Under the pieces are notes generated by a model. It was not told where the DNA came from. It ran no database searches and saw nothing but the letters and a program-made list of their open reading frames with translations. A stretch of 62,000 nt of DNA, from assembly GCA_014529385.2 (NCBI GenBank), contig CM043942.1, forward strand, positions 8,310,001 through 8,372,000, read 5' to 3'. Both the position numbers and the translations under genes were made by a program. Every line of letters begins with the position of its first letter. The stretch's first letter is position 1. This document shows positions 52,629-61,852 of the stretch, piece by piece. Source of the DNA: Adiantum capillus-veneris. Taxonomy: Eukaryota > Streptophyta > Polypodiopsida > Polypodiales > Pteridaceae.

Positions 52629-53484
52629 TGATGAGCCTTTCCCAAACACTTAATTCTGGAAAATATTGTGAAGGTGTTGCCATTTTGATGGCTTGTAACC
52701 GATTATCTTGGCCTGAATGAGGAGGCAAGATGAATTGGTTGAAACTAAATGTGTTGCATGATTAGTTACGAAACTAGTTACAAGCTAATTATAGCAGATA
52801 AAGGAAAGGAAATGAATTAAAAGTTTCTAAATAAAGATCTAGTGGGAACAAGCAGATGAATTTTCTTGAACGAGGGTATGCAACAGATTGCATGCTGCTT
52901 GTTGTTTGATGATATTTGATAGACTAATGTCTTCCTGATTTTGTAGTAGTTAAGTACTACCTCAGGAAGGGATTTTCATGAAATGGTTCGGTGGGTGGGC
53001 GGATCCGGAGGGTCAGATGGCCGGATGTTGCTTTAAAATTTTTATGTTAAACGCTAGGACTACGTGGGATAAAAATGGGTAATCGGGGACGAGCGAGACT
53101 AGGTAGGATTGCAAGATTCCTCTTCTTAGGGGAAAGTGATAACTGCCGTGCCTGCTTGTCAGGAAAAAGGGGTTATCGCCATGAACCAAGGGAGAACGAG
53201 AAAGCAAGAGCAGATCCTCAAGTTAAAGATCAAGAGAATCAAGACTAAGGACCATGATTTTGGGTGCGGAAAGCTGTCAAGGACAGATTGATTATGAGAA
53301 GTGGATAGAGTCGTTGAATGAAGGGATGTACCCCCTTGGATTGGCATTCGAGATAGACCGGAGTCCTGTCTGAGTGTCGGTCCCAAGTGCGAGGGATACC
53401 TACATATAGATCTACGTCATTCCCTGGAACGGTCTGGAGGACTGAGGGAGGTGAGTAGGGTCGAGTCTGGGTATGGCCCTCACA
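52629..53484 (+). repeat. Right LTR of the gypsy composite (856 bp)
   Basis: Starts TGATGAGCC, ends CCCTCACA; same length as the left copy, with scattered substitutions and no obvious indel imbalance. Confidence 0.85.
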
Positions 53485-54287
53485 CTGGGGAGGTCCAATA
53501 GGGCTGTAGCATGAGTAATTAGCAAGGGAGGTCGACCAAGAGAGAGAGAGGGGGCTGATCTTTCCAAGGCATTTTCACACACACAATAACACAATCTCAT
53601 GTGTGAAGTAAAGAAGACTCTCTCTCCTTCTCAAGCTTTAATGTATCACCTACTCCAAGCTTGTGAGAAGGGAGGCCTACACCAACAACTCTTGGCTTTG
53701 TGATGCAAATCCAACCAAGAGCCAAGCTTCAATGCATGCTCATCTCCTCTACCATGCTAATTACTAAGCTAAGCTATGCTAATATGAGTGATTATGTGAG
53801 GAGATGTACATCTTTCTCGTAGAATACTCCTTCTTCCTCTCAATCTACTCTCATACCCCGCTAGCTCTCACCATCTTTGAAGGTGTGTGAGGTCTTGGGT
53901 CTGAGACCGTGAGGGAATTGATGTTGTGTTTGATAAGTGTTTTGTGTAGTGCATGAAGTTTCCATCTTCATTGCACTAGCTAGTAATGAAGGAACACAAG
54001 AAATTGTATTGTAAAATGTCTCTCTTGATGGGAGAAACCATAATACAAAGCCTTTTGGAGGGGGGACCGGCTCCATGCAAATAAGGTCCTCAACTGTTGT
54101 CAATTGTTTAATTTCTCTCTCTTTTGAAGTATTGTTCATGCTATCTAACTAGGTGTTATGCTTTTTGTTGCTTTCTCCACCCAAGCACTCTTGGTAATCT
54201 CATTAGGAATCTATTCTAATGAAATGCTCACTATGTTCATGCTATTTTCCGCTACACACAAGTTACTAGGCCATTAAATGTTACACA
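53485..54287. other. Non-coding spacer
   Basis: No gene recognised; a minus-strand frame at 53861-54139 is not protein-like. Confidence 0.4.
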
Positions 54288-54677
54288 AAGATATATGAGA
54301 TGACTTTAGCAGATCTCACGAAGGCCATTCAAGAGAGTTTTAGAGACAATGGTGCTCCGTAAAACAATCATATGTATCCAAGAATGGAGCAACAATGGTG
54401 CTCAATATGTTATGGTCCGCATAGTACAGGTGAATGCCCTACTTTTAAATTAAAAATTCAATGGTAATTGCAATGCTTGTGGGGGGTATGGTCATCAGGC
54501 TAAGGATTGCATAGTATTTAAGCACGCAATGGCCAATAAACCAACCTTGGCATGGACAGACACACCTCGAGTGCCTGCATTGATGCCGGCTCCACCTCTT
54601 GAACAAACATCACAACACATGGTCCCTAGGGCCCAAAATGTTGTTCAAACAACACCCTTACCACCTCCAGTGCTAGG
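54288..54677 (+). pseudogene. Fragment of the Tat-like gag: first two zinc knuckles
   Basis: Homologous to 36541-36925. It keeps a CX2CX3HX4C knuckle at 54399-54437 (CSICYGPHSTGEC) and, one frame later, a normal CX2CX4HX4C knuckle at about 54469-54510 (CNACGGYGHQAKDC). A Pro-rich stretch (TPRVPALMPAPPLEQ) follows. It is cut sharply at both ends. This fragment shows what the damaged knuckles at 36648-36755 once looked like. Confidence 0.8.
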
Positions 54678-54914
54678 AATGTCATAATAATCAATATCTA
54701 ATTCTCCTAAATGATTTTCTCATGTTAACTGATCATTTAATATGGGAAGTGCTAGGGGAGAAAAAGCTAGACTATTGGTTAAGCTAGCAGACCGGCCACA
54801 GTAGGGATCCAAAGGAGGGAAAATAGGGATCCAAAGGGGGGACATCTACAAAAAGAGCTATGTGCAACAATGGGCTCAAAACACCCTAAGGTTCAGCCCA
54901 TTAAGACTTCCATG
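54678..54914. other. Spacer between gag and RNase H relics
   Basis: Contains a short direct repeat (AGGGATCCAAAGG...) at 54805-54842; nothing else. Confidence 0.4.
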
Positions 54915-55383
54915 GTACGGAGTTGAAGGGATTTTGTGACTCTGACATGGCTGGTGATGTGGATACACGGAAATCCACAAGTGGCTATGTATTTACTCTT
55001 GTGGGAGGTGCTGTTTCATGGTGTTCTAGATTGCAAAAGATTGTTGCATTGTCTACTAGAGAGGCTGAATATATTTCAGCCACTGAGGCTTCCAAAGAAG
55101 CTATTTGGTTAGCACGCCTATGCAGTGAGTTTGGCTTGCCTGCCAAGGCACCTATGCTTGGTTGTGATAGCCAGAGTGCTATATGTCTCGCAAACAACGC
55201 CATGTTTCATGCACGCACAAAGCATATTGATATGCGGTATCATCACTTCATACGAGAAGTGCTTGAGGATGGCCTTATTACATTGGTTAAGGTCCATACA
55301 TCACAAAATCCAGCCGATGCTCTCACTAAGTGCTTACCCAAAGCACAACATCATCTATGCATAGAGATGGTGGGAATCACGTA
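54915..55383 (+). pseudogene. copia RNase H fragment
   Basis: An open stretch of 153 codons with the three RNase H acidic motifs: FCDSDMAGDVDTRKSTSGY, STREAEYISATEA and GCDSQSAICLANNAM, plus the end motif NPADALTKCLP. It resembles, but is not a copy of, the RNase H at 26160-26630. The TAG at 55382 is followed by a purine tract and LTR, so this is the 3' end of a copia element with everything upstream lost. Confidence 0.88.
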
Positions 55384-55408
55384 GCTTAAAGGCGCCATTT
55401 ATACCTTT

Positions 55409-55419
55409 AAGTGGGAGGT
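55409..55419 (+). promoter_or_regulatory. Polypurine tract
   Basis: AAGTGGGAGGT immediately before the LTR, the same tract as in the young copia element. Confidence 0.8.
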
Positions 55420-55656
55420 TGTTGGGTTAAAGGCCTTAATAACCCCTTTTTGTACATTTTTATACTTTGTCCAGGTTCATATTGAACCTGGACACATTTT
55501 TTAAAGGTCACTTATAATAAAAGTGGGAAAACCTAAAACTCACTTATTGAGTTTCCCCAAAAACGTGAGCCCTCTCTCTTCTGCTAGTGCTTCCTCTCCT
55601 GTTGGCCTTCGCCTCCCCTCTCTGCACACACACTGCACTTCCTCACGTGCTCTTTC
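55420..55656 (+). repeat. copia 3' LTR, left part, split by the three-LTR element
   Basis: Starts TGTTGGGTTAAAGG. It is interrupted after CTTTC at 55652-55656 and appears to continue at 61831-61855 (ACTTGCACACACTGCCGCG...TTCA). A perfect 12-bp-stem hairpin lies at 55468-55494. Confidence 0.75.
55468..55494. repeat. Perfect 12-bp inverted repeat with 3-base loop
   Basis: TGTCCAGGTTCA-TAT-TGAACCTGGACA. It lies 49 bp inside the copia LTR. It could be a dimeric transcription factor site or an RNA hairpin. Confidence 0.85.
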
Positions 55657-56958
55657 TGTCACGTGACACATCCAACCCTATGTATCCGTGGACAAGCTAC
55701 ACCACAGCAAGGTTTAGTCAGTTCAGTCAAGTCTAGATTAACAGTGATCTGGCACTTTTGTGAGTCTATTCGTAGACCGTGCATGCCCAGTCACTTAGCA
55801 TAGATGCATATCCTCCGGTTGCACACAACATGATCATCGGAATTCCCATAAGAATCCATTAGCATCAGTTAGGGAAATTTTCCAGTGCATTTAGCCTATT
55901 TTCCTATTTATTGGGATTTTCACTTATTATTTTTAAGTGACTTTCCTACAAAAGTAGGTAGGGCAATTTTGCTAAGTTAATATATAAGTAAACCCAAGTT
56001 AGCACTTTCTGGCAGAAGAGGCAGCAGGAGCTTCCCGCTCAACAGGCAACTTCTCAGCAGTACCCCCCCTCAGCATCAGATCCATCGCCATACCTCCCTC
56101 ATCCCTGGCGTTTTCATCTTCAGTAGCTATCGCCATCATCCCCCAGTGCTTGGCGTTTTCCCCTTTACCAGCAGCAGGATCTAGTAACGCTAGCTACCCC
56201 TTGCAGATCTGCAGCGATTTCAGCATCAGCCTACTGCAGCATTTTTGCATCAAGTGCCTGCCGTTTGTCAGCAATAGAAGATCAGCAGTCACAGCGTTTT
56301 TCCACAGCTTGGCACCACAGCCATTCAGCGTTTTCAGCAGGTATAACAGCCATAAAAACACAGCATTGGCCCAGATTCCTCAGATTTTTAGCTTGTGAAA
56401 ACAAGCCCTAAAAACGCAGCCTTGAACCAGGTTGATCCAGCGTTTTACTCAGCCCTAATTTCCTCGTTAAATCAGGGAATTTCAGCCGTGTAAAGCAACC
56501 CCAAGACCACTCAAAACCATCAACAGTTTTCCCCTTTTGGACAGCAGATAGAAGTAGACCAATTCAGCCCCGAAACAGTCCAAAAAATTCAGCATCTAGA
56601 AGATCCCAGAATTCAACCTTAGCCGTCGTCATCACCGTCGTCATCATCGGCATAGTCCAACATAGCATCTGTCCATTGCATTCGCATTGTACGTCATTGT
56701 GCAATCAAAGTAGACCACTCTCGCCGATGAGAGTGGGGCCTTCGGAGGAGGGTTTTACAATTTCTCGGTGTCGTATCTCTTCTCTCTCCTTCTCTCAGTC
56801 TCATTCACTTGCACGCACAATCCACTCACTTTGTTCGTGATAATAGCACTCTCTATAAGACGGAAAGCTCTCTCTTTCTCTAAGAACTAAAAGGAACCTT
56901 GAGCAATAAAGATCACTAATCTTGAGAAAATACAACATTCATTCCGCTGCACCTAACA
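55657..56958 (+). repeat. LTR1 of the composite (1,302 bp)
   Basis: Has a G-box palindrome at its start, TATATAA-like sequence about 330 bp in, AATAAA near 56905, and a primer site one base after its end. Confidence 0.85.
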
Positions 56959-56959
56959 T

Positions 56960-56971
56960 TGGTATCAGAGC
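56960..56971 (+). promoter_or_regulatory. Primer-binding site A (initiator Met-tRNA)
   Basis: TGGTATCAGAGC, one base after LTR1. Confidence 0.9.
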
Positions 56972-57427
56972 TTTGGAAGTGTTCTGCATTACTAAGGGAA
57001 ATAACCACAAGAACCACAAGAATTTTTTTGCTTGTTGCGATCGCACGAACCCAAGTTTACTTGGGCGTAGCGATTTCTAATCGTGTTTTGTTGAAGAGTG
57101 ACAGGAATCCCAAGAAAGAAGGGCATGTCCAGCCTCCCCTTGTGTCTCTTTTCACTCATTGAGAGCGGACCGTGCACTTAGCGGCCGGCTAATCGACGTG
57201 AGGTGGGAAAAAGAAACCTTGGTGTGAGCGCAAGGCTGCCAAGGGGTGCGCCTGCAGAAAGGAGTAGAACTCGGGTGAAGAGAAGATCCTTCTCCAATGC
57301 GATTTGCAAGCGAAAGAAAAACTCAAGAACCCAAGAACCCAAGAACCAAGACCCTTAAGAACCCAAGTTCCTCGCGAACTTAAGAACCCAAGACCCCCAC
57401 GAACCTACAAGAACCCACGACTTCAGA
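56972..57427 (+). other. Leader of internal region A
   Basis: Untranslated; contains repeated AAGAACCCA units at 57320-57420 before the ATG. Confidence 0.6.
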
Positions 57428-58633
57428 ATGATCATCACTCGAAGCGGAATGGATACTTCGCTTGGAGGTGATGAGCATGAGAGAGGCGAAGAAGAATTTT
57501 CCCCACCAGGAGGTTTTTCTGACCCTTTTCCATCTACGACAAAGATTGCACTAACTCCTATGCAGGAGTTGGACCAAGAAAGAGAAGCAGAAAGAAAAGC
57601 CTACGAAGAAGACATGGCAGCCATCGAGTGTAAGTACCAAGAAAGAATGGTAGCCATAGCGCGAGAGAACAAAGCAAGACAAACAGAATTTGATCGCCAG
57701 AACAAAGCCCTCAAAGAAAAGAGCGACCACCACAACAAAGAGTTTTGGTGACTCTATTCTCAAGTTCAGGCACAGATGCAAGAGATTTGGGGAAAGGAGA
57801 CTCTCTCAGTCTCTTCTTCTCCAAAGCATGACACACAGGATTTGCATGATTGTGTGAAGCATGATGATGATTTGATTGACAATGACTTCCATGATGATTT
57901 GAAGCACAATGATAAGCATGATGATTTGGATGCCAATAATTTGCATAATGATTTGGATGACAATGACAAGCATGATGATTTGCATGATCAAGATGTGATT
58001 TCTCACAAGCATGATGATTTGCATGAAGAAGATGTGATTGTTCACAAGGATGATGTGGTAGTTGATGCCTTTTCTAGCGAAGCTAACCTCGTTGTAGATT
58101 CGATCAATCACCAAGAATCGATCTTGGCTTTCGAGTCGAGGTCCACAGATCCCCCACAAGACGATTCGATAGATCCCGAAGGAGCGATCTTGGCTCTCGA
58201 GCCTTGGTCCAAAGAACCCTCACAGGAAGTATTATGTGTTCGCATGATTGATACGCACGCATTGTTCGATTGTTTCATTCGTGAAGGTTTCCTGTATTTT
58301 ATTTAGCATCGTTATGTGATCCCTTTTCCTAGGCATGACATATTGTATGTTGAGCACGTTTCTCTCATGGATGAGCACGAATGTATGCGGATTGTTCATG
58401 AAAAGCTGAAAAGTATGTATGTAAGGAAGTCACATTCAATGTCTCTTCCTTGGTATGGCACAGTTTCCGAAAGAGCACATGATTGTATGAGCACCAAGCA
58501 TAGGCATTTCCATTGTGATTTGCCACAGTTGATTGATTTTGATCAAACAGAAAAGATTCGAGCGCATTGTTTGCACGTGTTTGATGACCGGGTTGTCACT
58601 TCGTCTCTATGTTCATCTACATTGCATACATAG
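57428..58633 (+). pseudogene. Composite-element ORF: coiled coil plus His/Asp-rich HDDL repeat
   Basis: One frame from ATG 57428 with in-frame stops at 57749 (TGA) and 58304 (TAG), ending at 58631 (TAG). Residues 40-107 are a charged coiled coil (QELDQEREAERKAYEEDM...). Past the TGA, residues about 130-210 are dominated by His, Asp, Leu and Asn in HDDL/HNDL/HDDLHDQD units, then an acidic segment with two ILAFE/ILALE repeats. The third part (58316-58633) is rich in His and Cys. No gag domain, knuckle or protease is recognised. The frame conservation suggests gag descent; function unknown. Confidence 0.6.
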
Positions 58634-58675
58634 TCTTTAGAGAAGACAAGATTTTTTTCCTTCACTTTACATGGA

Positions 58676-58972
58676 ATGGGTATGTTTATGGTTTTGTGTT
58701 GGAGATGGTTTCAGGAATTTTTAGCCATGGACATTCTTGAAGACGAAAGAAGCAGGATTCTAGACGAAGTTGAAGCATCGAAGGAGCCACAGAAGACTTT
58801 GTGTCGCTTTCGGCGTGGCCCAAAGAAGCAAGCGTTGCAGACCTTTATGAAGTTCAAGTACCGCACGACCCACACATCAGAGTGGGCCGACGAAGAGTCC
58901 CTTCCAGGATTCCGGATGCTATTGGCGATCTCCCTCTACGCCATACAGTTCGGTACCAGTACCTCACTTTGA
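58676..58972 (+). pseudogene. Chromodomain-like C-terminal tail, internal A
   Basis: Same frame as the preceding ORF, separated by the stop at 58631. ILDEVEA, then KKQALQTFMKFKY and SEWADEESLPGF resemble the end of a chromovirus integrase (ILD..., LVKWKG-like, ATWE..L pattern). It stops at TGA 58970-58972, just before the purine tract and LTR2. A related copy is at 60259-60495. The assignment is by pattern only. Confidence 0.4.
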
Positions 58973-58983
58973 AAAGGAGGGGA

Positions 58984-60229
58984 TGTCACGTGACACATCC
59001 CAACCCTATGTGTCCGTGGACAAGCTACACCACAGCAGGGTTCAGTCAGTTCAGTCAAGTCTAGAATAGCAGTGATCTGGCACTTTTGTGAGTCTATTCG
59101 TAGACCGTGCATGCCCAGTCACTTAGCATAGATGCATATCCTCCGGTTGCACATAGCATGATTATCGGAATTCCCATAAGAATCCATTAGCATCAGTTAG
59201 GGAAATTTTCCAGTGCATTTAGCCTATTTTTCTATTTATTGGGATTTTCACTTATTATTTTTAAGTGACTTTCCAACAAAAGTAGGTAGGGCAATTTTGC
59301 TAAGTTAATATATAAGCAAACCAAAGTTCACACTTTCTGGCAAAAGAGGCAGCAGAAGCTTCCCACTCAACAGGCAACTTCTCAGCAGTACCCCCCCTCA
59401 TGACCTCCCATCGCCATACCTTCCATCACCTTGGCGTTTTTCATAGAGCATCTTCGCCCTGAAGTTTCGCCCCTCTTCTGGCGACAGTTCCAACAGTAGA
59501 TCAGCCAACCTCGGTGGTTTCCCGCGACGACAGAACCACACCAATCACTAGCGTTTGAACCTCAACATCAGACCAGCCCCTTCATGTTTTTGCTAATGCC
59601 AGCATGGCTGCATTTTCTAGCGTTTTCAGCAATATGCTAACGCTAGCAGAGCAGTAAGTCCAACATACCAACGCTTTTGCTTTTCAAGTACAGATCTGCC
59701 GAGCGTTTTGGATCAACAGCCCAGCGTTTTGACCTGCAATTCAGCGGTAAGAAAACACAGTTTTCAGCCTATGCACGGATGCCGAGAAGGTTGCACATGG
59801 TTTCCCATTTTCAGCCATAAAAACACAGCCCAAAACAGTCATTTTCAGCCCTAAAACAGTCCAAGAATATCAACCTAAAGAAGATCACAGATTCAGCCAT
59901 CTAGTCGTCGTCCTCATCGCCATCATCGTCACCGGCATAGTTCCATTGCATTTGCATTGTACGCATTTGTGCAATCAAAGTAGACCACTCTCGCCGACGA
60001 GAGTGGGGCCTTCGGAGGAGGGTTTTACAACCTCTCGGTGTCGTATCTCTTCTCTCTCTTTCTCTCAGTCTCATTCACTTGCACGAACAAAATCCACTCA
60101 CTTTGTTTGTGACCACAACACTCTACAAGACGGAAAGCTCTCTCTTTTCCTAAGAACTAAAAAGGAACCTTGAGCAATAAAGATCACTAATCTTGAGAAA
60201 ATACAACATTCATTCCGCTGCACCTAACA
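58984..60229 (+). repeat. LTR2 of the composite (1,246 bp)
   Basis: Its ends match LTR1 and LTR3, but from about 59400 to 59880 its sequence is clearly different from both. Confidence 0.85.
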
Positions 60230-60230
60230 T

Positions 60231-60242
60231 TGGTATCAGAGC
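60231..60242 (+). promoter_or_regulatory. Primer-binding site B (initiator Met-tRNA)
   Basis: TGGTATCAGAGC, one base after LTR2. Confidence 0.9.
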
Positions 60243-60506
60243 AGGACTCTAGACGAAGTTGAAGCACGAAAGAAGGAGAACTCTAGACGAAGTTGAAGCA
60301 CGAAAAGAGATTCAGAAGACTTTGATTCGCTTTCGGCGCGGCCCAAAGAAGCAAGCATTGCAGACCTTTATAAAGTTAAAGTACCGCTCGACCCACACAG
60401 CAGAGTGGGCCGGCGAAGAGTCCCTTCCACGATTCCGGATGCTGGTGGCGATCTCCCTCGACGCTATACAGTTCAGTACTAGTACCTCACTTTGAAGAGG
60501 AGGGGA
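60243..60506 (+). pseudogene. Mini internal region B: duplicated 34-bp piece, chromodomain-like tail, purine tract
   Basis: After the primer site, GACTCTAGACGAAGTTGAAG occurs in two near copies (60245 and 60279). Then comes a copy of the 58740-58972 tail (60259-60495, RTLDEVEA ... KKQALQTFIKLKY ... AEWAGEESLP, with a dozen replacements). GAGGAGGGGA precedes LTR3. The whole reverse-transcription apparatus (LTR, primer site, purine tract, LTR) is kept around under 280 bp. Confidence 0.75.
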
Positions 60507-61825
60507 TGTCACGTGACACATCCAACCCTATGTGTCCATGGACAAGCTACACCACAGCAGGGTTCAATTAGTTCAGCCAAGTCTAGATTAGCAGTGATCT
60601 GACACTTTTGTGAGTCTATTCGTAGACCGTGCATGCCCAGTCACTTAGCATAGATGCATATCCTCCGGTTGCCCACAGCATGATCATCGGAATTCCCATA
60701 AGAATCCATTAGCATCAGTTAGGGGAATTTTCCAGTGCATTTAGCATATTTTCCTATTTATTGGGATTTTTACTTATTATTTTTAAGTGACTTTCCTACA
60801 AAAGTAGGTAGGGAAATTTTGCTAAGTTAATATATAAGCAAACCCAAGTTAGCACTTTCTGGCAGAAGAGGCAGCAGGAGCTTCCCGCTCAACAGGCAAC
60901 TTCTCAGTAGTACCCCCCCTCAGCATCAGATCCATCGCCATACCTCCCACATCCCTGGCGTTTTCATCTTCAGTAGCTATCGCCATCATCCCCCAGTGCT
61001 TGGTGTTTTCCCCTTTACCAGCAGTAGCAGCAGGATCTAGTAACGCTAGCTACCCCTTGCAGATCTGCAGCGATTTCAGCATCAGCCTACTGCAACGTTT
61101 TTGCATCAAGTGCCTGGCGTTTGTCAGCAATAGAAGATCAGCAGTCACAGCGTTTTTCCACAGCTTGGTACCACAGCCATTCAACGTTTTCAGCAGGTAT
61201 AACAGCCATAAAAACGCAGCATTGGCCTAGATTCCTCAGCATTTTTAGCTTGTGAAAACAGGCCCTAAAAACGCAGCCTTGAACCAGGTTGATCCAGTGT
61301 TTTACTCAGCCCTAAGTTCCTCATCAAATCAGGGAATTTCAGCCGTGTAAAGCAACCCCAAGACTACTCAGAACCATCAACAGTTTTCCCTTTTTGGACA
61401 GCAGATAGAAGTAGACCAATTCAGCCCCGAAACAGTCCAGGAAATTCAGCATCTAGAAGATCCCGAAACAGTCTAGAATTCAGCCTTAGCCGTCGTCATC
61501 ACCGTCGTCGTCATCGGCATAGTCCAACATTGCATCTGTCCATTGCATTCGCATTGTACGTCGTTGTGCAATCAAAGTAGACCACTCTCGCCGACGAGAG
61601 TGGGGCCTTCGGAGGAGGGTTTTACAATCTCTCGGTGTCGTACCTCTTCTCTCTCCTTCTCTCAGTCTCATTCACTTGCACGCACAATCCACTCACTTTG
61701 TTCATGATCATAGCACTCTCCATAAGACGGAAAGATCTCTCTTTCTCTAAGAACTAAAAGGAACCTTGAGCAATAAAGATCACTAATCTTGAGAAAATAC
61801 AACATTCATTCCGCTGCACCTAACA
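60507..61825 (+). repeat. LTR3 of the composite (1,319 bp)
   Basis: Closely resembles LTR1 throughout, including the middle section that differs in LTR2; followed by the CTTTC target duplicate. Confidence 0.85.
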
Positions 61826-61852
61826 CTTTCACTTGCACACACTGCCGCGCGT

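Larger units (their letters stand above)
45363..53484 (+). mobile_element. Ty3/gypsy composite bounded by 856-bp LTRs
   Basis: Two LTRs of exactly equal length (45363-46218, 52629-53484) share the start TGATGAGCCTTTCCC and differ at a low percentage of positions by eye. An initiator-Met primer site follows the left LTR. The 6.4-kb interior has a DD35E gypsy integrase but no recognisable RT or RNase H, and contains a second LTR-like promoter (50210 onwards). Flanks AACCT and CTGGG do not match, so no target duplication survives. Either end may have been exchanged by recombination between elements. Confidence 0.75.
55657..61825 (+). mobile_element. Three-LTR composite retrotransposon (non-autonomous)
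   Basis: The unit is LTR1 (55657-56958), 2.0-kb internal A, LTR2 (58984-60229), 277-bp internal B and LTR3 (60507-61825). All three LTRs start TGTCACGTGACACATCC and end CTGCACCTAACA. LTR1 and LTR2 are each followed by an initiator-Met primer site, and LTR2 and LTR3 are each preceded by a GGAGGGGA purine tract. CTTTC flanks the outer ends (55652-55656, 61826-61830), so the whole unit behaves as one insertion. No protease, integrase core or RT is encoded, so it must rely on enzymes from elsewhere. Confidence 0.88.

Noticed and set aside
53485-53489. Target duplication for the 856-bp LTR pair
   Set aside because: CTGGG after the right LTR does not match AACCT before the left LTR.
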